64,000 nt of DNA from Arcicella aquatica (GCF_034928825.1 NZ_JAYFUL010000010.1:99590-163589); one strand, 5' to 3'. Counted from the first letter of the stretch, positions 18,737 to 28,983 are shown. Translations and numbers: made by a program. Notes: a model not told the origin generated them from the letters alone.

Positions 18737-20947
18737 TCAAGGATAAGCTACCGTTAGGGCATCACGGTATTTTTTATACATTTTCAATGCCAATGAATGA
18801 CTATTTCCTTTTGGTACAACAGGAAAATCTTTATGTGCTTTTACCCAATTCCATTCCCATTCACGAATGGTATTTCCAAAATTTGTTAAATCAGGCTCTT
18901 TCTTCGTAGCTAATGATTGATTCAGTTCTGTAAAAAACATTTGCCATCTTGGTTTATAAAAATCATTCAATAAACCACTCCATTGGCGGTTTGCGTATTC
19001 ATGCAAAGGGCTGTTAGCATCGCCCCAGAGTGTGATAATGTCTCTTGCATTTTGTTCATACAAGGCTTTCTCTTCACTAGTATTTCCCCAACTTCTAGCC
19101 GAGTTAATCCACGGACCAAGCATAAAATCTTTTCTGGTAGCCAATAGCTCATCCATATCTGCAATCAAATCAATAAATGCTTGGGCATCTTTTTTGAATT
19201 GAGCTTCATCTTTTGCTTTGTAAGAATTCTTCCATTTTTTCTGCAAAACTAACGCATAGTTTGCCAACACTTGTCGTGTAATATCTACAAGGTCATACTG
19301 AAATCCGTCCGAATCAACTCCATGTTGAGAAGCTTGTACAAATAGATCCCAAGCTTTCAAAAAGTCTTTCGGAGGATAATTGAGCTTTGTTCTTGTCCAA
19401 ACAGTAGTCGAATCAAATGTAGGGCGACCAGTAACGATTGACTCTGCACCATCTCTAATATCCTTTCCATTATAAGCTGTTTGTCTTAATACTTGCCAAG
19501 CATCTACCAAGGTTTTATCATCTGTTTTATAACGATTCTTTGCATATTTTACTAACCAATCGTTTAGCTCAACAGGTGTATCTTGCCAAGTATGTTGCAT
19601 CATCAATTCATAAATCACAGGGTTTTGTTCGATTGCCTCCATTGTTAGACCTATTCCTTGTAAATTCTTCGAATTAGGGTCATTCAAAGCCACAGCAGGG
19701 CCACTTGCTACACCATCCATGCGTCCAAAAAGATTAACATTTCCTCCAAAATTATTGAGCATATTCCAAATCCAAGGCTTACCATGAAAAGCATTTGTTC
19801 TTTTCCAAACAGGTTCTATTTCTGTAGCCAAGTCTAACAAAAGCATCTTGTCGTCTGGTACAGCATTTAATAAAGCTTCTATCTGTGGAGCTTTCCAAAA
19901 TTTTCTATCACTGTAAAACAACCATCCCTGCATTACCCAAATAGCTTCAGGGTCGGCTTGCTTCATGCCATCATAAATTTTAGCCGTCAGCTTAGATAAA
20001 AAAGCTGGTTCGTCAGTCGGAGGTTCGTTTTCATTAAAAGTATCAGCCGAGTACAAATGATTTGTACCAAATAACTGTGTTTGTTTTTTGATAAACTTTT
20101 TGCCAAGTTCTGCAAAAAGAGGGTCTTCTGCATCAAGAATATAAGTGTCGCCAAAACCATTTGTCCAGTTGGTTGCTTTTAGTTTGGCTTGTGGATATTT
20201 CTTTTTGAAAGCCGAAGGTACGTGTCCCGTAAAAGCAGGTAGAACAGGCTTCATGCCCAAGGCACGTTCTCTTGACAATATTTTTACTTGTAAATCTTTA
20301 TGAGATTTCATCCAGCTAAGCGGTAACGGCCCACCCCATCCATCAAGATTTCCCATCCAAAACCAAGAGAAATAAGCAGGACCACTGAAGAAATCTTTTA
20401 GGTCTGCATCCGAAAATCCCATTTCATTATAGACTTCTCGCCAAGTATATTCTTCGCCTGTAATGGCCAAAGGCATATTGATGCCATGCATCGCCATCCA
20501 GTCTATTTCTTTTTGCCATCTTTCCCAATTCCACCAAGACATACTGTAATTGAATGTACAATAGTTCAAATAGTAGCGGTATTGGTAGGGTGTTTTTTTA
20601 GTAATTTTAGCAGAAAGCTTGGGTAAAGTTGTAGGTAAATCCAGATTTGTACCATTCCACGTAATCTGGCAGTGACAATATTCTGTTAAGTAATAATATA
20701 GAGCAGAAGCTACAGCTACGCCATTGTTTCCACTCAAAACAATTTTTTGATTTTTGCTCTCTATTTCAAAAAGGTCTTTTGGGGCAGTACTTGGTAATGA
20801 CTTTACTTCAAAGTTATATGCTTGTTTAGGAATAACCCTGCTAATAAGTGCTAAAGCTTCTTGTTTATTAAGCTGAGCCACAGCATAATGGCTACTAAAA
20901 AGCACCACAATGACCAATAAGAAAATTTGGTGTGTTAGTCTAGTCAT
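18737..20947 (-). CDS. alpha-N-acetylglucosaminidase, GH89 (NAGLU-like)
   Basis: This exported 736-residue glycosidase removes terminal alpha-linked GlcNAc. The order is signal peptide (to about residue 24), an N-terminal alpha/beta domain, the catalytic barrel with the conserved stretch SMSWWNWERWQKEIDWMAMH then GINMPLAITGEE, and a helical C-terminal domain. The acid/base Glu is in DTFNENEPPT, and the nucleophile Glu is likely the one in LATEIEPVWKRT, aligned by eye to the human motifs around E316 and E446. It lies downstream of SusD and upstream of the HGSNAT-like gene in a FecR-controlled locus. Substrates could be heparan-type chains, mucin alphaGlcNAc caps or related bacterial glycans. 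Confidence 0.94.
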   Translation of the reverse strand: MTRLTHQIFLLVIVVLFSSHYAVAQLNKQEALALISRVIPKQAYNFEVKSLPSTAPKDLFEIESKNQKIVLSGNNGVAVASALYYYLTEYCHCQITWNGTNLDLPTTLPKLSAKITKKTPYQYRYYLNYCTFNYSMSWWNWERWQKEIDWMAMHGINMPLAITGEEYTWREVYNEMGFSDADLKDFFSGPAYFSWFWMGNLDGWGGPLPLSWMKSHKDLQVKILSRERALGMKPVLPAFTGHVPSAFKKKYPQAKLKATNWTNGFGDTYILDAEDPLFAELGKKFIKKQTQLFGTNHLYSADTFNENEPPTDEPAFLSKLTAKIYDGMKQADPEAIWVMQGWLFYSDRKFWKAPQIEALLNAVPDDKMLLLDLATEIEPVWKRTNAFHGKPWIWNMLNNFGGNVNLFGRMDGVASGPAVALNDPNSKNLQGIGLTMEAIEQNPVIYELMMQHTWQDTPVELNDWLVKYAKNRYKTDDKTLVDAWQVLRQTAYNGKDIRDGAESIVTGRPTFDSTTVWTRTKLNYPPKDFLKAWDLFVQASQHGVDSDGFQYDLVDITRQVLANYALVLQKKWKNSYKAKDEAQFKKDAQAFIDLIADMDELLATRKDFMLGPWINSARSWGNTSEEKALYEQNARDIITLWGDANSPLHEYANRQWSGLLNDFYKPRWQMFFTELNQSLATKKEPDLTNFGNTIREWEWNWVKAHKDFPVVPKGNSHSLALKMYKKYRDALTVAYP

Positions 20948-20967
20948 GAGTAAGTATCTGTTTGTAA

Positions 20968-21004
20968 GTTATACGCTAAGCTCTGGCGGGAGTTAGCGCA
21001 TAAC
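20968..21004 (-). other. hairpin in the leader of the GH89 gene
   Basis: GTTATACGCTAA (20968-20979) faces TTAGCGCATAAC (20993-21004), 12 bp with one G-U pair and a 13-base loop. It lies in the 159-bp gap between SusD and GH89. It has no T-run on the coding side, so it is more likely an mRNA processing or stability hairpin than a terminator. Confidence 0.4.
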
Positions 21005-21106
21005 GGGTAATAAAATTTTATAATAAAATCATTTCACAATTGAACTATAGATAATATACGTTTGTGAACACTAAATATAGATAAGACCTTAAAATGGTCG
21101 ATTTAA

Positions 21107-22720
21107 TTAATAACCAGGATTTTGCTTTAAATTTGGGTTAAGCTGTAAGGCAACTCTTGGGATTGGGAAAATTCTGTGATTAACATCTGAATCTGTTTTA
21201 TAACCCCATTTACCCTCAAACTTACCAAAGCGAATCATATCATTTCTATGCCATCCTTCATAAGCAAACTCTCTTACTCTTTCTCCATAAAGTGACTCTA
21301 AATTTACACTTGTTAATGAAGCAGAAGTAGTTCTTTCTGATCTTACTTGATTTGTCAGAGAAAGAGCAGTTTGACCTAATGTCGCTGCGCCACCTCTAAG
21401 AATAGCTTCTGCTTTCATCAACAGTATATCAGAATAACGGAAAATAGGAATATCATTATTTTGATTTCTGCTTAATGAAGTACCATCAGCATAAAATTTA
21501 TTGTTACGATAACCCATATTCCAAGCAATTTCATCATTTCCTGCATCAAAAGCAGCAACATCTTGACGAAGAATTACTTCTGGTGTTAAATTTACTTGAT
21601 AAGTAACCGGAGTAGCTCCATCGCTACCTTTATAGAATTGGTCAAGACCTAATTTTGTTGTTTGAACAGTTATTGGAGAACCATCATCCATATACTGTAA
21701 TCCAGTTAACCACTGACCGTTTCTTACATCATTAGCATCGTTAAAGTAGGCATAGTATTCTGGCAAAGTACTTTCAGGACCACTTGGTGTAAATGGCAAC
21801 TTAAATTTTGCACGCATACTTCTTGGAATGCTATATCGAGCATGCAAGTTTGTTGATCTAAACGGGAAGCTATTGGTTGAAGTTGCATCATAAGGAATCG
21901 CAAAAATAAATTCCTTTTTAGAAGGACCATTATCAGGATAAAACATTTTTAGATATGTACTTCTAGGTTCAATAGCAAATAAACCCGAATTGATTATCTT
22001 GTCAGTAGCAGCAATACAATCATCGTATCTCTTTGTTCCAGTGTAATACTCTGCATTCAAATACAATTTAGCTAATAGAGCATAAGCCGTCCATTTATTA
22101 GGTCTTCCATAAGTAGCCACACCTGAAGTTTCACTTAGATAAGGAATAGCAGCATTAATTTCTTTCTCAATAAATTTGAATACATCTGCTCTAGCTACAT
22201 TGGTTTTGGGCGTAAAATCTCCATAAACCGTATCAATCGGTACGTTACCGTAACTGTCCATCATCAAAAAATACGTAAAAGCTCTTACCATCTTTATTTC
22301 AGCAAGACTTGTATTTTTAGTGGCACCTGCTGGCATGGTTGTCGATAGAATATTTAACGTTTGGTTGGCAACGCCAATAGTTGTCGATAGCCAAGTCCAG
22401 TTCCCGTTAATAAAACCATTGTCTTTTGTCCAAGTATGATAATGCATCGTTTGGCACTGTCCACCGTCAAACCAGTTTCCACCTCTTGCTGGCATAATAG
22501 ATTCATCCGTACTATAAGATTGTTGTTGGAAATGTTCAACAGCATAATTACCTCTTAGTGAAACATATACAGGACCAGATGCCGAAATATATTGTTCAGT
22601 ATTGGTCGGAAAAACGTCTGGAGTTAGTTCAGTCGTTACTGGCACGACTAAATCATGGCAAGAGAACAGTACACCCGAAAGTAGTACTGATAGTAATGTA
22701 TATAAATATGACTTTTTCAT
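21107..22720 (-). CDS. SusD/RagB-family nutrient-binding lipoprotein
   Basis: The 537-residue surface lipoprotein partners the STN-type SusC encoded 19 bp upstream. The signal ends in LFSC with Cys21 as the lipidated residue. It has SusD features: helical repeats with the phrase MVRAFTYFLMMDSYGNVPIDT, then IPIFRYSDILLMKAEAILRG and a C-terminal GERVREFAYEGWHRNDMIRF. Its length is normal. It would capture the glycan whose alphaGlcNAc ends are processed by the downstream GH89 enzyme. Confidence 0.95.
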   Translation of the reverse strand: MKKSYLYTLLSVLLSGVLFSCHDLVVPVTTELTPDVFPTNTEQYISASGPVYVSLRGNYAVEHFQQQSYSTDESIMPARGGNWFDGGQCQTMHYHTWTKDNGFINGNWTWLSTTIGVANQTLNILSTTMPAGATKNTSLAEIKMVRAFTYFLMMDSYGNVPIDTVYGDFTPKTNVARADVFKFIEKEINAAIPYLSETSGVATYGRPNKWTAYALLAKLYLNAEYYTGTKRYDDCIAATDKIINSGLFAIEPRSTYLKMFYPDNGPSKKEFIFAIPYDATSTNSFPFRSTNLHARYSIPRSMRAKFKLPFTPSGPESTLPEYYAYFNDANDVRNGQWLTGLQYMDDGSPITVQTTKLGLDQFYKGSDGATPVTYQVNLTPEVILRQDVAAFDAGNDEIAWNMGYRNNKFYADGTSLSRNQNNDIPIFRYSDILLMKAEAILRGGAATLGQTALSLTNQVRSERTTSASLTSVNLESLYGERVREFAYEGWHRNDMIRFGKFEGKWGYKTDSDVNHRIFPIPRVALQLNPNLKQNPGY

Positions 22721-22739
22721 AATTTCAGATTTTTAACAA

Positions 22740-25700
22740 TTAAAATGAAACATTTACACCTATTAAGAAAGTACGCGTTTTTGGATAGAAGTTATTATAA
22801 TCTACCCCTGGAGCGATACCTCCTTGGTTTACTTCTGGGTCAACACCTGTATATTTTGTTATCACAAAAAGGTTATTGACAGAACCGTAAACTCTTAGGT
22901 TTTTAACTGCTGAACCTAAGTTTTTGAAGTTATGACCCAAAGTAGCATTATCAAATCTGATAAAACTTCCATCTTCAATAAAACGTGATGAATAAAAATA
23001 TGCATTATAATCTGAAGCCGATTCGTTGGCTGCATCTGCCAAGATATTAGCATATTGTACTGTGTTTGGTCTGAATAAGTCTGCACGCGTAGCATTGAAA
23101 ATTTTATTGCCAAAAACGCCTCTGATGAATACATTCAAATCCCAATTTTTATACTTGAATGTATTGTTCCAACCTAATAATAATTTTGGTTGTGCACTAC
23201 CTAAGTAATGATAATCAACACCTTCTTTCGGTGTAGTCGTTAATTTACCATCAGCACCAACAAACTGAGAAACTCCTGAAGCATTTTTTCCTGCATATTC
23301 TAAAGCAAAAAATTGTCCGAGAGGTCTTCCTGATTTTAGAATTTGTAATGAACGTCCTGATTGTCCGCCACCTTCTGGGCGAGATAAAAGTACTGAATCT
23401 CCACCTGCAAATAAAGGATTGGTTAAACTTGTAATTACGTTACTGTTATGTGCAAGGTTAATGGTAGTTGCCCAGTTAAATTTGCCCTTATTGATTACTT
23501 TTGCATTAACAGTTAATTCAATCCCTTTGTTGTTGATACTTCCACCATTAGCAACAATACTTCCTACTGGTACAAGAATTGGGTCAACACTATAAGAATA
23601 AATCATTCCAGTAGTATTTTTATTATACAATTCTAATGAACCACTAATTTTATTATTAGCCGTTGCAAAATCTAGACCGATGTTCGTTGTGGCTGTTTTT
23701 TCCCATTTCAAATCTGGGTTTGCCGCTTTAGTTGGCCCGTTTGCTGCTACTAATGTACCATTATAGTAATATGTTCCTAAACCTCCTGAAATAAATTGAG
23801 AAGTATAAGCATTAAACCCTGAAGCGTTACCTGTTACACCATAACTTGCTCTTAATTTCAAATCACTCAAGATATCCTGATTTGCCATAAAATCTTCTTG
23901 ACTGATTCTCCAAGCAGCACCCACTGAAGGGAAATATCCCCACTGATTATTTTTGCCAAATACTGAGCTACCATCTCTTCTTACTGAGCCTTGTAATAAG
24001 TATTTATTGTTGTAATTATAATTGAATCTAGCAAAGTCTGAAATTAATTGAGTCTCTTGATAAACACCGTCTGGTCCAAAACTAATCTGATAACCTGAGA
24101 TTCCATAAGGATTACTTAGTGCTAAGTTGTTATAACCTATGTTATCAACCGGTAAGTTACTGGTAGTTACTTGGAAACCATCACCAATTTTATTGTTTTG
24201 CCAAGAATAACCTAGTACTGCATTAATTGTGTGATTGCCAAACTCTTTATTCCAAGTTAAATATGTTTCTAAAATTTTGTTCGTATTTTGGTATGAACTT
24301 CTACTAGCTTGACCGTCCTTACCAAATGTTTGCTGATAGTGAAAACCTAGACCAGGATCTGGGTTGTCATACATATTGTTATAAGTACTTGTATAATATT
24401 TATTGTAATATGTACCTTGTAGTGTATTAGAATTCATGTAAGAAAGGTCTAAATTATAAGTTAGACCAAAAGGCAATTCTAACTGAGTTTTAAAACTTCC
24501 AATCAAATTACTATACTTGGTTCTCATTTGGCTATTATTAACCATCGCAACTGGATTGTAATAACCAGAGTTTTCTAAATTCTCAAAATAAGTACCATCA
24601 GCATTTGTAATTGGCGATACAGGCAAATAAGATGTTGACTGTAAAAGAACCGTATTTCTATAAGGAATATCCTCAGCATCACTGCTTGAATTAGTGATGG
24701 AGAAAGCAAATTTTAATTTGTCTTTCAAAGCTAATTGCTCAATCGACAAACGAGCGATTACTCTTTCTAAAGAGCTATTCAACAAAATACCATCCTTCTT
24801 TACATAATTTAAACTTGCACTATAAGAAGTATGCTCCCCACCACCACTTACAGAAAGGTTGTGGTTAGTTGAAATAGCCTGTTTCTTTTGGATAGCAGAT
24901 TGCCAATCAGTATCAGCACCTTTATCGTCTTTTGGAGAGAAAGAAATATTCAGTTTTTGCATAAACGCACGCAATTCTGAAGCCGTCATCATATCTAGTT
25001 TATTAGATACTTTTTCGAGACCTACAAATGAACTGTACGAAACTTGTGTTTGTCCTTTCTTGCCTTTTCGAGTTGTCACCATGATTACCCCATTGGCAGC
25101 ACGGTTTCCATAAATAGCTGTTGCTGCGGCATCTTTCAGCACATCAATTGAAGCAACATCGTCTGGTGCAATAGTTGAAATATCAGCACCCGGTACTCCA
25201 TCAATTACATAAAATGGACCTTGTGAGCTATTCAAGGTTGAAGCACCCCTCAAAATCACAGCAGCAGGTTTGTTAGGGTCACCATTGGCGGTGATATTTA
25301 ACCCTGGTACTTTACCTTGTAGTAATTGTCCGAGGTCTGTAATTGCCCCTTTGTTAAGCTCTTCAGTTTTAATAGTACTAACAGCACTTGAAAGTGTTTT
25401 ACGTGATTGGTTTCCGTAACCTACCACTGCAATTTCAGCCAAAGATGTAGCTATTTCTTGTAAATTAATCGAGATAAATGTTTGGTTACCTACCAATACT
25501 TCTTTTGATTTATAGCCAATATAAGAAAACACAAGGGTTTCGTTTTTAGTAGCATTTAAGGAGAACTCTCCGTTTGGATCTGTTGTGGTTCCTCTGGATG
25601 TGCCTTTTATAGCAATATTTACGCCTACTAATGGTTTTGAATCAGTAGAGGAGATTACTTTTCCTTTAACAGTTTGTAATAGTATTTCAATAGGAAGTTC

Positions 25701-26105
25701 TAATTTAGGATTAACTTTTTTGGATTTGATGACAATGGTTTTATCAACAATCAAATAATCGAGGGGTTGATTGGCAAAACAATTCTCAAGGACTTCTTCA
25801 AGCTTAGCATTTTTAAGATTGATAGATACCTTTTCCGCATTTAACAACAAATCTGTTTTATACCAAAACGTATAATCGCTTTGTTTTTCAATCTCGTTGA
25901 ATACTTTATTGATAGCGGTATTTCTAAGGTTTAAATTAAACCTTTGTGAAAACCCAACAGCGCTTACCTGTAAATATATCGTCAATGATAAAATAAAGGT
26001 TAGTTTCATGACCCTGAAAAATTTAGTGGAAAATTGTTGTCCACGACAGGACGCCGAATTACACGGCAAACCCAGCCTAATTTGGAAAATAGGATTGCGA
26101 TTCAT
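22740..26105 (-). CDS. SusC/RagA-family TonB-linked transporter with N-terminal STN domain
   Basis: The 1121-residue outer-membrane transporter has a long signal region, an STN (secretin/TonB short N-terminal) domain at about residues 55-120 (FNLNLRNTAINKVFNEIEKQ, LLNAEKVSINLKN), a carboxypeptidase-regulatory-like domain at about 147-210, and the plug with AIYGNRAANGVIMVTTRKG. The STN domain is the part that touches FecR, and the fecR and ECF sigma genes lie directly upstream. Substrate binding would therefore signal to its own transcription. The start used is the ATG at 26105. A second ATG at 26009 (MKLTF) begins the hydrophobic signal itself and is a valid alternative. Confidence 0.95.
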   Translation of the reverse strand: MNRNPIFQIRLGLPCNSASCRGQQFSTKFFRVMKLTFILSLTIYLQVSAVGFSQRFNLNLRNTAINKVFNEIEKQSDYTFWYKTDLLLNAEKVSINLKNAKLEEVLENCFANQPLDYLIVDKTIVIKSKKVNPKLELPIEILLQTVKGKVISSTDSKPLVGVNIAIKGTSRGTTTDPNGEFSLNATKNETLVFSYIGYKSKEVLVGNQTFISINLQEIATSLAEIAVVGYGNQSRKTLSSAVSTIKTEELNKGAITDLGQLLQGKVPGLNITANGDPNKPAAVILRGASTLNSSQGPFYVIDGVPGADISTIAPDDVASIDVLKDAAATAIYGNRAANGVIMVTTRKGKKGQTQVSYSSFVGLEKVSNKLDMMTASELRAFMQKLNISFSPKDDKGADTDWQSAIQKKQAISTNHNLSVSGGGEHTSYSASLNYVKKDGILLNSSLERVIARLSIEQLALKDKLKFAFSITNSSSDAEDIPYRNTVLLQSTSYLPVSPITNADGTYFENLENSGYYNPVAMVNNSQMRTKYSNLIGSFKTQLELPFGLTYNLDLSYMNSNTLQGTYYNKYYTSTYNNMYDNPDPGLGFHYQQTFGKDGQASRSSYQNTNKILETYLTWNKEFGNHTINAVLGYSWQNNKIGDGFQVTTSNLPVDNIGYNNLALSNPYGISGYQISFGPDGVYQETQLISDFARFNYNYNNKYLLQGSVRRDGSSVFGKNNQWGYFPSVGAAWRISQEDFMANQDILSDLKLRASYGVTGNASGFNAYTSQFISGGLGTYYYNGTLVAANGPTKAANPDLKWEKTATTNIGLDFATANNKISGSLELYNKNTTGMIYSYSVDPILVPVGSIVANGGSINNKGIELTVNAKVINKGKFNWATTINLAHNSNVITSLTNPLFAGGDSVLLSRPEGGGQSGRSLQILKSGRPLGQFFALEYAGKNASGVSQFVGADGKLTTTPKEGVDYHYLGSAQPKLLLGWNNTFKYKNWDLNVFIRGVFGNKIFNATRADLFRPNTVQYANILADAANESASDYNAYFYSSRFIEDGSFIRFDNATLGHNFKNLGSAVKNLRVYGSVNNLFVITKYTGVDPEVNQGGIAPGVDYNNFYPKTRTFLIGVNVSF

Positions 26106-26167
26106 ACTTTTGTTTTGGGGTTAAATGAGATACTTGGAAAAATTATTTTAATCAAACTCCGATTTAG

Positions 26168-26193
26168 AGCGAAAACGTTGCCGCGTTTTCGCT
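26168..26193. repeat. inverted repeat between fecR-like and SusC genes
   Basis: AGCGAAAACG (26168-26177) faces CGTTTTCGCT (26184-26193) in the gap between the anti-sigma and SusC genes. A T-run follows only on the plus strand, opposite to gene direction, so it is not a classical terminator for these genes. It could be a regulatory or mRNA-end structure. Confidence 0.4.
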
Positions 26194-26293
26194 TTTTCGT
26201 TGTTTAATGCCTTTTTGTGGATTGAGTGCCACTTTCACTGAAAATATGTTTAACAATTTTTTATTTATACTCAGTATTTTTAAGCTTCCCAAA

Positions 26294-27508
26294 CTATGGT
26301 GTTATCACTATTTTTTTGCCCTCTATCTTAAATTGAACTTCGCTCATTGATAATATCTTCAATACGTTCGACAAATTGGTATTTCGTTGGAGTTTGCCCG
26401 TAAAATGTTCATCAGGTATTTTGCCAATATATTGAATGTCAACATCGTACCAACGTTCTATCTGTCGCATAATCATCTCTAAACTAGCATTATTGAACTG
26501 AAAATATCCGTTTTTCCAAGCAAGCTCTTCTTCCAGACTAACATCATTTATCGTTCTGAAAATATTATTATTAAAGCCCACTTTTGCTTGTTGACCAGGC
26601 TCTAATATCGTTGAATGGTCATTTTTGCTAACTTTTACAGAACCTTCTAATAAGGTAGTCTTAATGGCTTTTTCGTTAGGATAAGCCATGATATTAAAAT
26701 GTGTTCCCAATACTTCAACCTCTTGCCCGTTGCTGATGACTTTAAATGGCTTTTTCGCATTTTTTGCTACTTCAAAATATACCTCGCCAGTCATCTCCAC
26801 TTTCCGCTCATTCCCTTCAAAAACTAATGGAAATCTTAGACTTGATGCCGCATTCAACCATACCTTGGTGCCATCTGATAGCACCACCTGATACTGCCCA
26901 CCTTTTGGCGTCGTGACGGTATTATACATTGGTTGGGCGACAGCGGTTTTGGTAGATTGATATACTAATTGTCCTTTTTCTGGCTTAAGGATATTGGTCT
27001 CCCCTTGTTTCCCTAGGCTTCCGTTTTTTGAATCATCCAAAGCTACTTTAGTACCATCATCAAATGTTAGAATCGCTTTGTCGCTACCGGGCAATACATC
27101 ATTTTTTTCAAATTCCTTTACTTGAACTATTCTGTTTTCAGTTCTTTTATCAACCGTGTTGTATTGAAACCATGCGAACAACCCAACTGAAATAATTAAG
27201 GCAATCGAGGCCGCTATGCTGTAATTAACACGCCAAAAGCCAATGCTTGGTTTATCTTCTTCCTCTGAATATTCATCATCCTCATCAGAAACTTGATTTT
27301 GAGTAAATATCTTAGACATTATCCTGTCAGACATTTCTGTTGGCATCTCCAGATTTGATTCATGGTTTTGCCATGAACTATGCAAAATCTCTTCAAGTTC
27401 AGTTTCAGAAGCCGTATTTGCCCATTGCATCAGTTCATACTTTTCTGCTTCAGTACAAGAATTACTGAAATATCTTTCCACTAAAAAACTGATTCTCTCT
27501 GAAGGCAT
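26294..27508 (-). CDS. FecR-family anti-sigma factor
   Basis: The 404-residue inner-membrane protein holds the ECF sigma factor inactive until the STN-type SusC signals. The cytoplasmic N-terminal part (about 1-90) is followed by one membrane helix (SIAASIALIISVGLFAWF, about 97-114), a periplasmic FecR domain (TPKGGQYQVVLSDGTKVWLNA onward, about 195-290) and a C-terminal STN-like domain (DUF4974 type, ASLEMIMRQIERWYDVDIQY). It is 141 bp downstream of the sigma gene and 188 bp upstream of SusC. Confidence 0.94.
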   Translation of the reverse strand: MPSERISFLVERYFSNSCTEAEKYELMQWANTASETELEEILHSSWQNHESNLEMPTEMSDRIMSKIFTQNQVSDEDDEYSEEEDKPSIGFWRVNYSIAASIALIISVGLFAWFQYNTVDKRTENRIVQVKEFEKNDVLPGSDKAILTFDDGTKVALDDSKNGSLGKQGETNILKPEKGQLVYQSTKTAVAQPMYNTVTTPKGGQYQVVLSDGTKVWLNAASSLRFPLVFEGNERKVEMTGEVYFEVAKNAKKPFKVISNGQEVEVLGTHFNIMAYPNEKAIKTTLLEGSVKVSKNDHSTILEPGQQAKVGFNNNIFRTINDVSLEEELAWKNGYFQFNNASLEMIMRQIERWYDVDIQYIGKIPDEHFTGKLQRNTNLSNVLKILSMSEVQFKIEGKKIVITP

Positions 27509-27649
27509 ATCACATCAATGGATTTTGTCCCTTTTAGATTATAATATTGATAAGTCAACAATCAATAAAACCACTGTTTTTTGATGTTAACTAAATAGAA
27601 GACAATTCTGGGAAAAGATAGGACTAGTCGATGTTAAATAATTTTTAAA

Positions 27650-28246
27650 TTATTTTTTTATGGCAATCCAAAACATGTAAAAAAGGTAGAATGCCGCTTG
27701 ATATTTAAGCTTATGTTTTATTGTGTTGAGGGCTTGAATGATGTGGTTTTTTACTGTAGAGGGCGACAGATTGAGCATATCTGCAATTTCATCGTGTTTT
27801 AAATGTTGTTCACGACTTAATTTAAAGATAAGTTTTTGTTGGGGAGGAAGGTTTTCAATAATTTGCTTCAACAGTTTTTGTGTTTCATCAAATTGAATAA
27901 TATTATCAGTTGAATATACTTCGATGCTTTGAGTATCAAAATATTCAGCATACAAAAGTGTCTGCCTTGCCATGCTTTTAAAAGCATTCAAGGCTTGATT
28001 TTTTGCCATCCTGAACAAATAAGCATCAAACTGAACGATATTGACTAGCTCACTTTTATCCTTCCAAAGTTTCAAAAAAAGCTCTTGAATAATGTCTTCT
28101 GTTATCTCGTTAGAATCTGTCAATCGATACAAATAGCCATATAACTTATTTTTATAAGCATGAAAAAGCATCGTAAAAGCTTGTTCATGGCCAGATGACG
28201 CAAGCGTTAACAGTTCCTTTTCATCATATAAAAACTTTGGGGTCAT
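27650..28246 (-). CDS. ECF-type RNA polymerase sigma factor (FecI-like)
   Basis: The 198-residue sigma-70 family protein has region 2 (EQAFTMLFHAYKNKLYGYLY to ITEDIIQELFLKLWKDK, about residues 17-65) and region 4 (LPPQQKLIFKLSREQHLKHD then EIADMLNLSPSTVKNHI, about 128-170). It is the first gene of the sigma, FecR, SusC, SusD, GH89 and acyltransferase series. The expected role is to switch on the SusC promoter when the cognate glycan is bound. The short hydrophobic tail after region 4 is common in Bacteroidota members. Confidence 0.93.
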   Translation of the reverse strand: MTPKFLYDEKELLTLASSGHEQAFTMLFHAYKNKLYGYLYRLTDSNEITEDIIQELFLKLWKDKSELVNIVQFDAYLFRMAKNQALNAFKSMARQTLLYAEYFDTQSIEVYSTDNIIQFDETQKLLKQIIENLPPQQKLIFKLSREQHLKHDEIADMLNLSPSTVKNHIIQALNTIKHKLKYQAAFYLFYMFWIAIKK

Positions 28247-28440
28247 TCAGTTAAAATAATTGCGTTTTCAATAAAAAAAGACACTTAATCTTTAAATATA
28301 CTTAATTTTTTTAACAAAATGTGCTGATTTCTTAACTAGCTTTTTAAATAATTGATTTTTATGGCAGTAATAAGGCTTTGATAGTTTTGATAAAATAGCT
28401 TTTTTTGAAGTTATTTTATGCTAAAATTATGGGTAAAAAC

Positions 28441-28484
28441 TTTCCCCTCGCTTGTGGTAATGTTTGAATACGTCATAGTGTCAT
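28441..28484. repeat. diverged ~43-bp repeat, copy 1
   Basis: This stretch and 29082-29124 share most positions (ending TACGTCATAGTGTCA here and TACGTCAGAGTGTCA there). They flank the orphan gene at 28528 in the same orientation. Confidence 0.4.
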
Positions 28485-28527
28485 AATTATTTCGTATGTT
28501 TATTTGTAGCAATTTTAATTAATATTT

Positions 28528-28983
28528 ATGATATCTAAAAATAATGGAATCCTATTATCAATAGGATTGATAATAGGATTCGCAGTCTATCAATATGGAT
28601 TCTTTGTTATTATGATCTTATTTGGGAGTGAAAGAAAAACGCCTCCAACCAAAGAACAATTGATATTTTCAAAAAGAGAACAATTGTTACTTGATTCATT
28701 AAAGAATAAATTAAAATGTTCAGAAATAACAGGGATGGTTCACACCCTTCCTATTACACCTTATTCTTATCCTGTCGATTGTTATTATATTTCAATTTTT
28801 TATGATGAATGTGATTCCTTGAAAAATGATAATAATATTGAAAAATCAAATAGAAGAATTTTAAGGCAAGTAAAAAAAGAATTATTTAATAATGATACCT
28901 CAGGAATTAAAAATTATAACATTTATAAAACCTGTGTATCTGGAATTAAGAAAGAATATTCAATTGCCACTTCAGATTTATAG
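28528..28983 (+). CDS. hypothetical membrane-anchored protein
   Basis: This 151-residue protein is not recognised. It has one N-terminal hydrophobic helix (about residues 8-33, LLSIGLIIGFAVYQYGFFVI), then a Lys- and Asp-rich soluble part with four Cys. It would be anchored in the inner membrane with the soluble part outside. Base composition is clearly more AT-rich than the neighbouring genes, codons are A/T-heavy, and the gene is isolated between two copies of a diverged repeat, which together suggest acquired or fast-evolving DNA. No function is proposed. Confidence 0.6.
   Translation: MISKNNGILLSIGLIIGFAVYQYGFFVIMILFGSERKTPPTKEQLIFSKREQLLLDSLKNKLKCSEITGMVHTLPITPYSYPVDCYYISIFYDECDSLKNDNNIEKSNRRILRQVKKELFNNDTSGIKNYNIYKTCVSGIKKEYSIATSDL

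Noticed and set aside
26168..26193. Terminator between the FecR and SusC genes
   Set aside because: The hairpin is followed by T residues only on the strand opposite to transcription, so it is recorded as an inverted repeat only.
28528..28983. Assigning a toxin or defence role to the orphan gene
   Set aside because: No partner gene or motif supports it. It is left as hypothetical.
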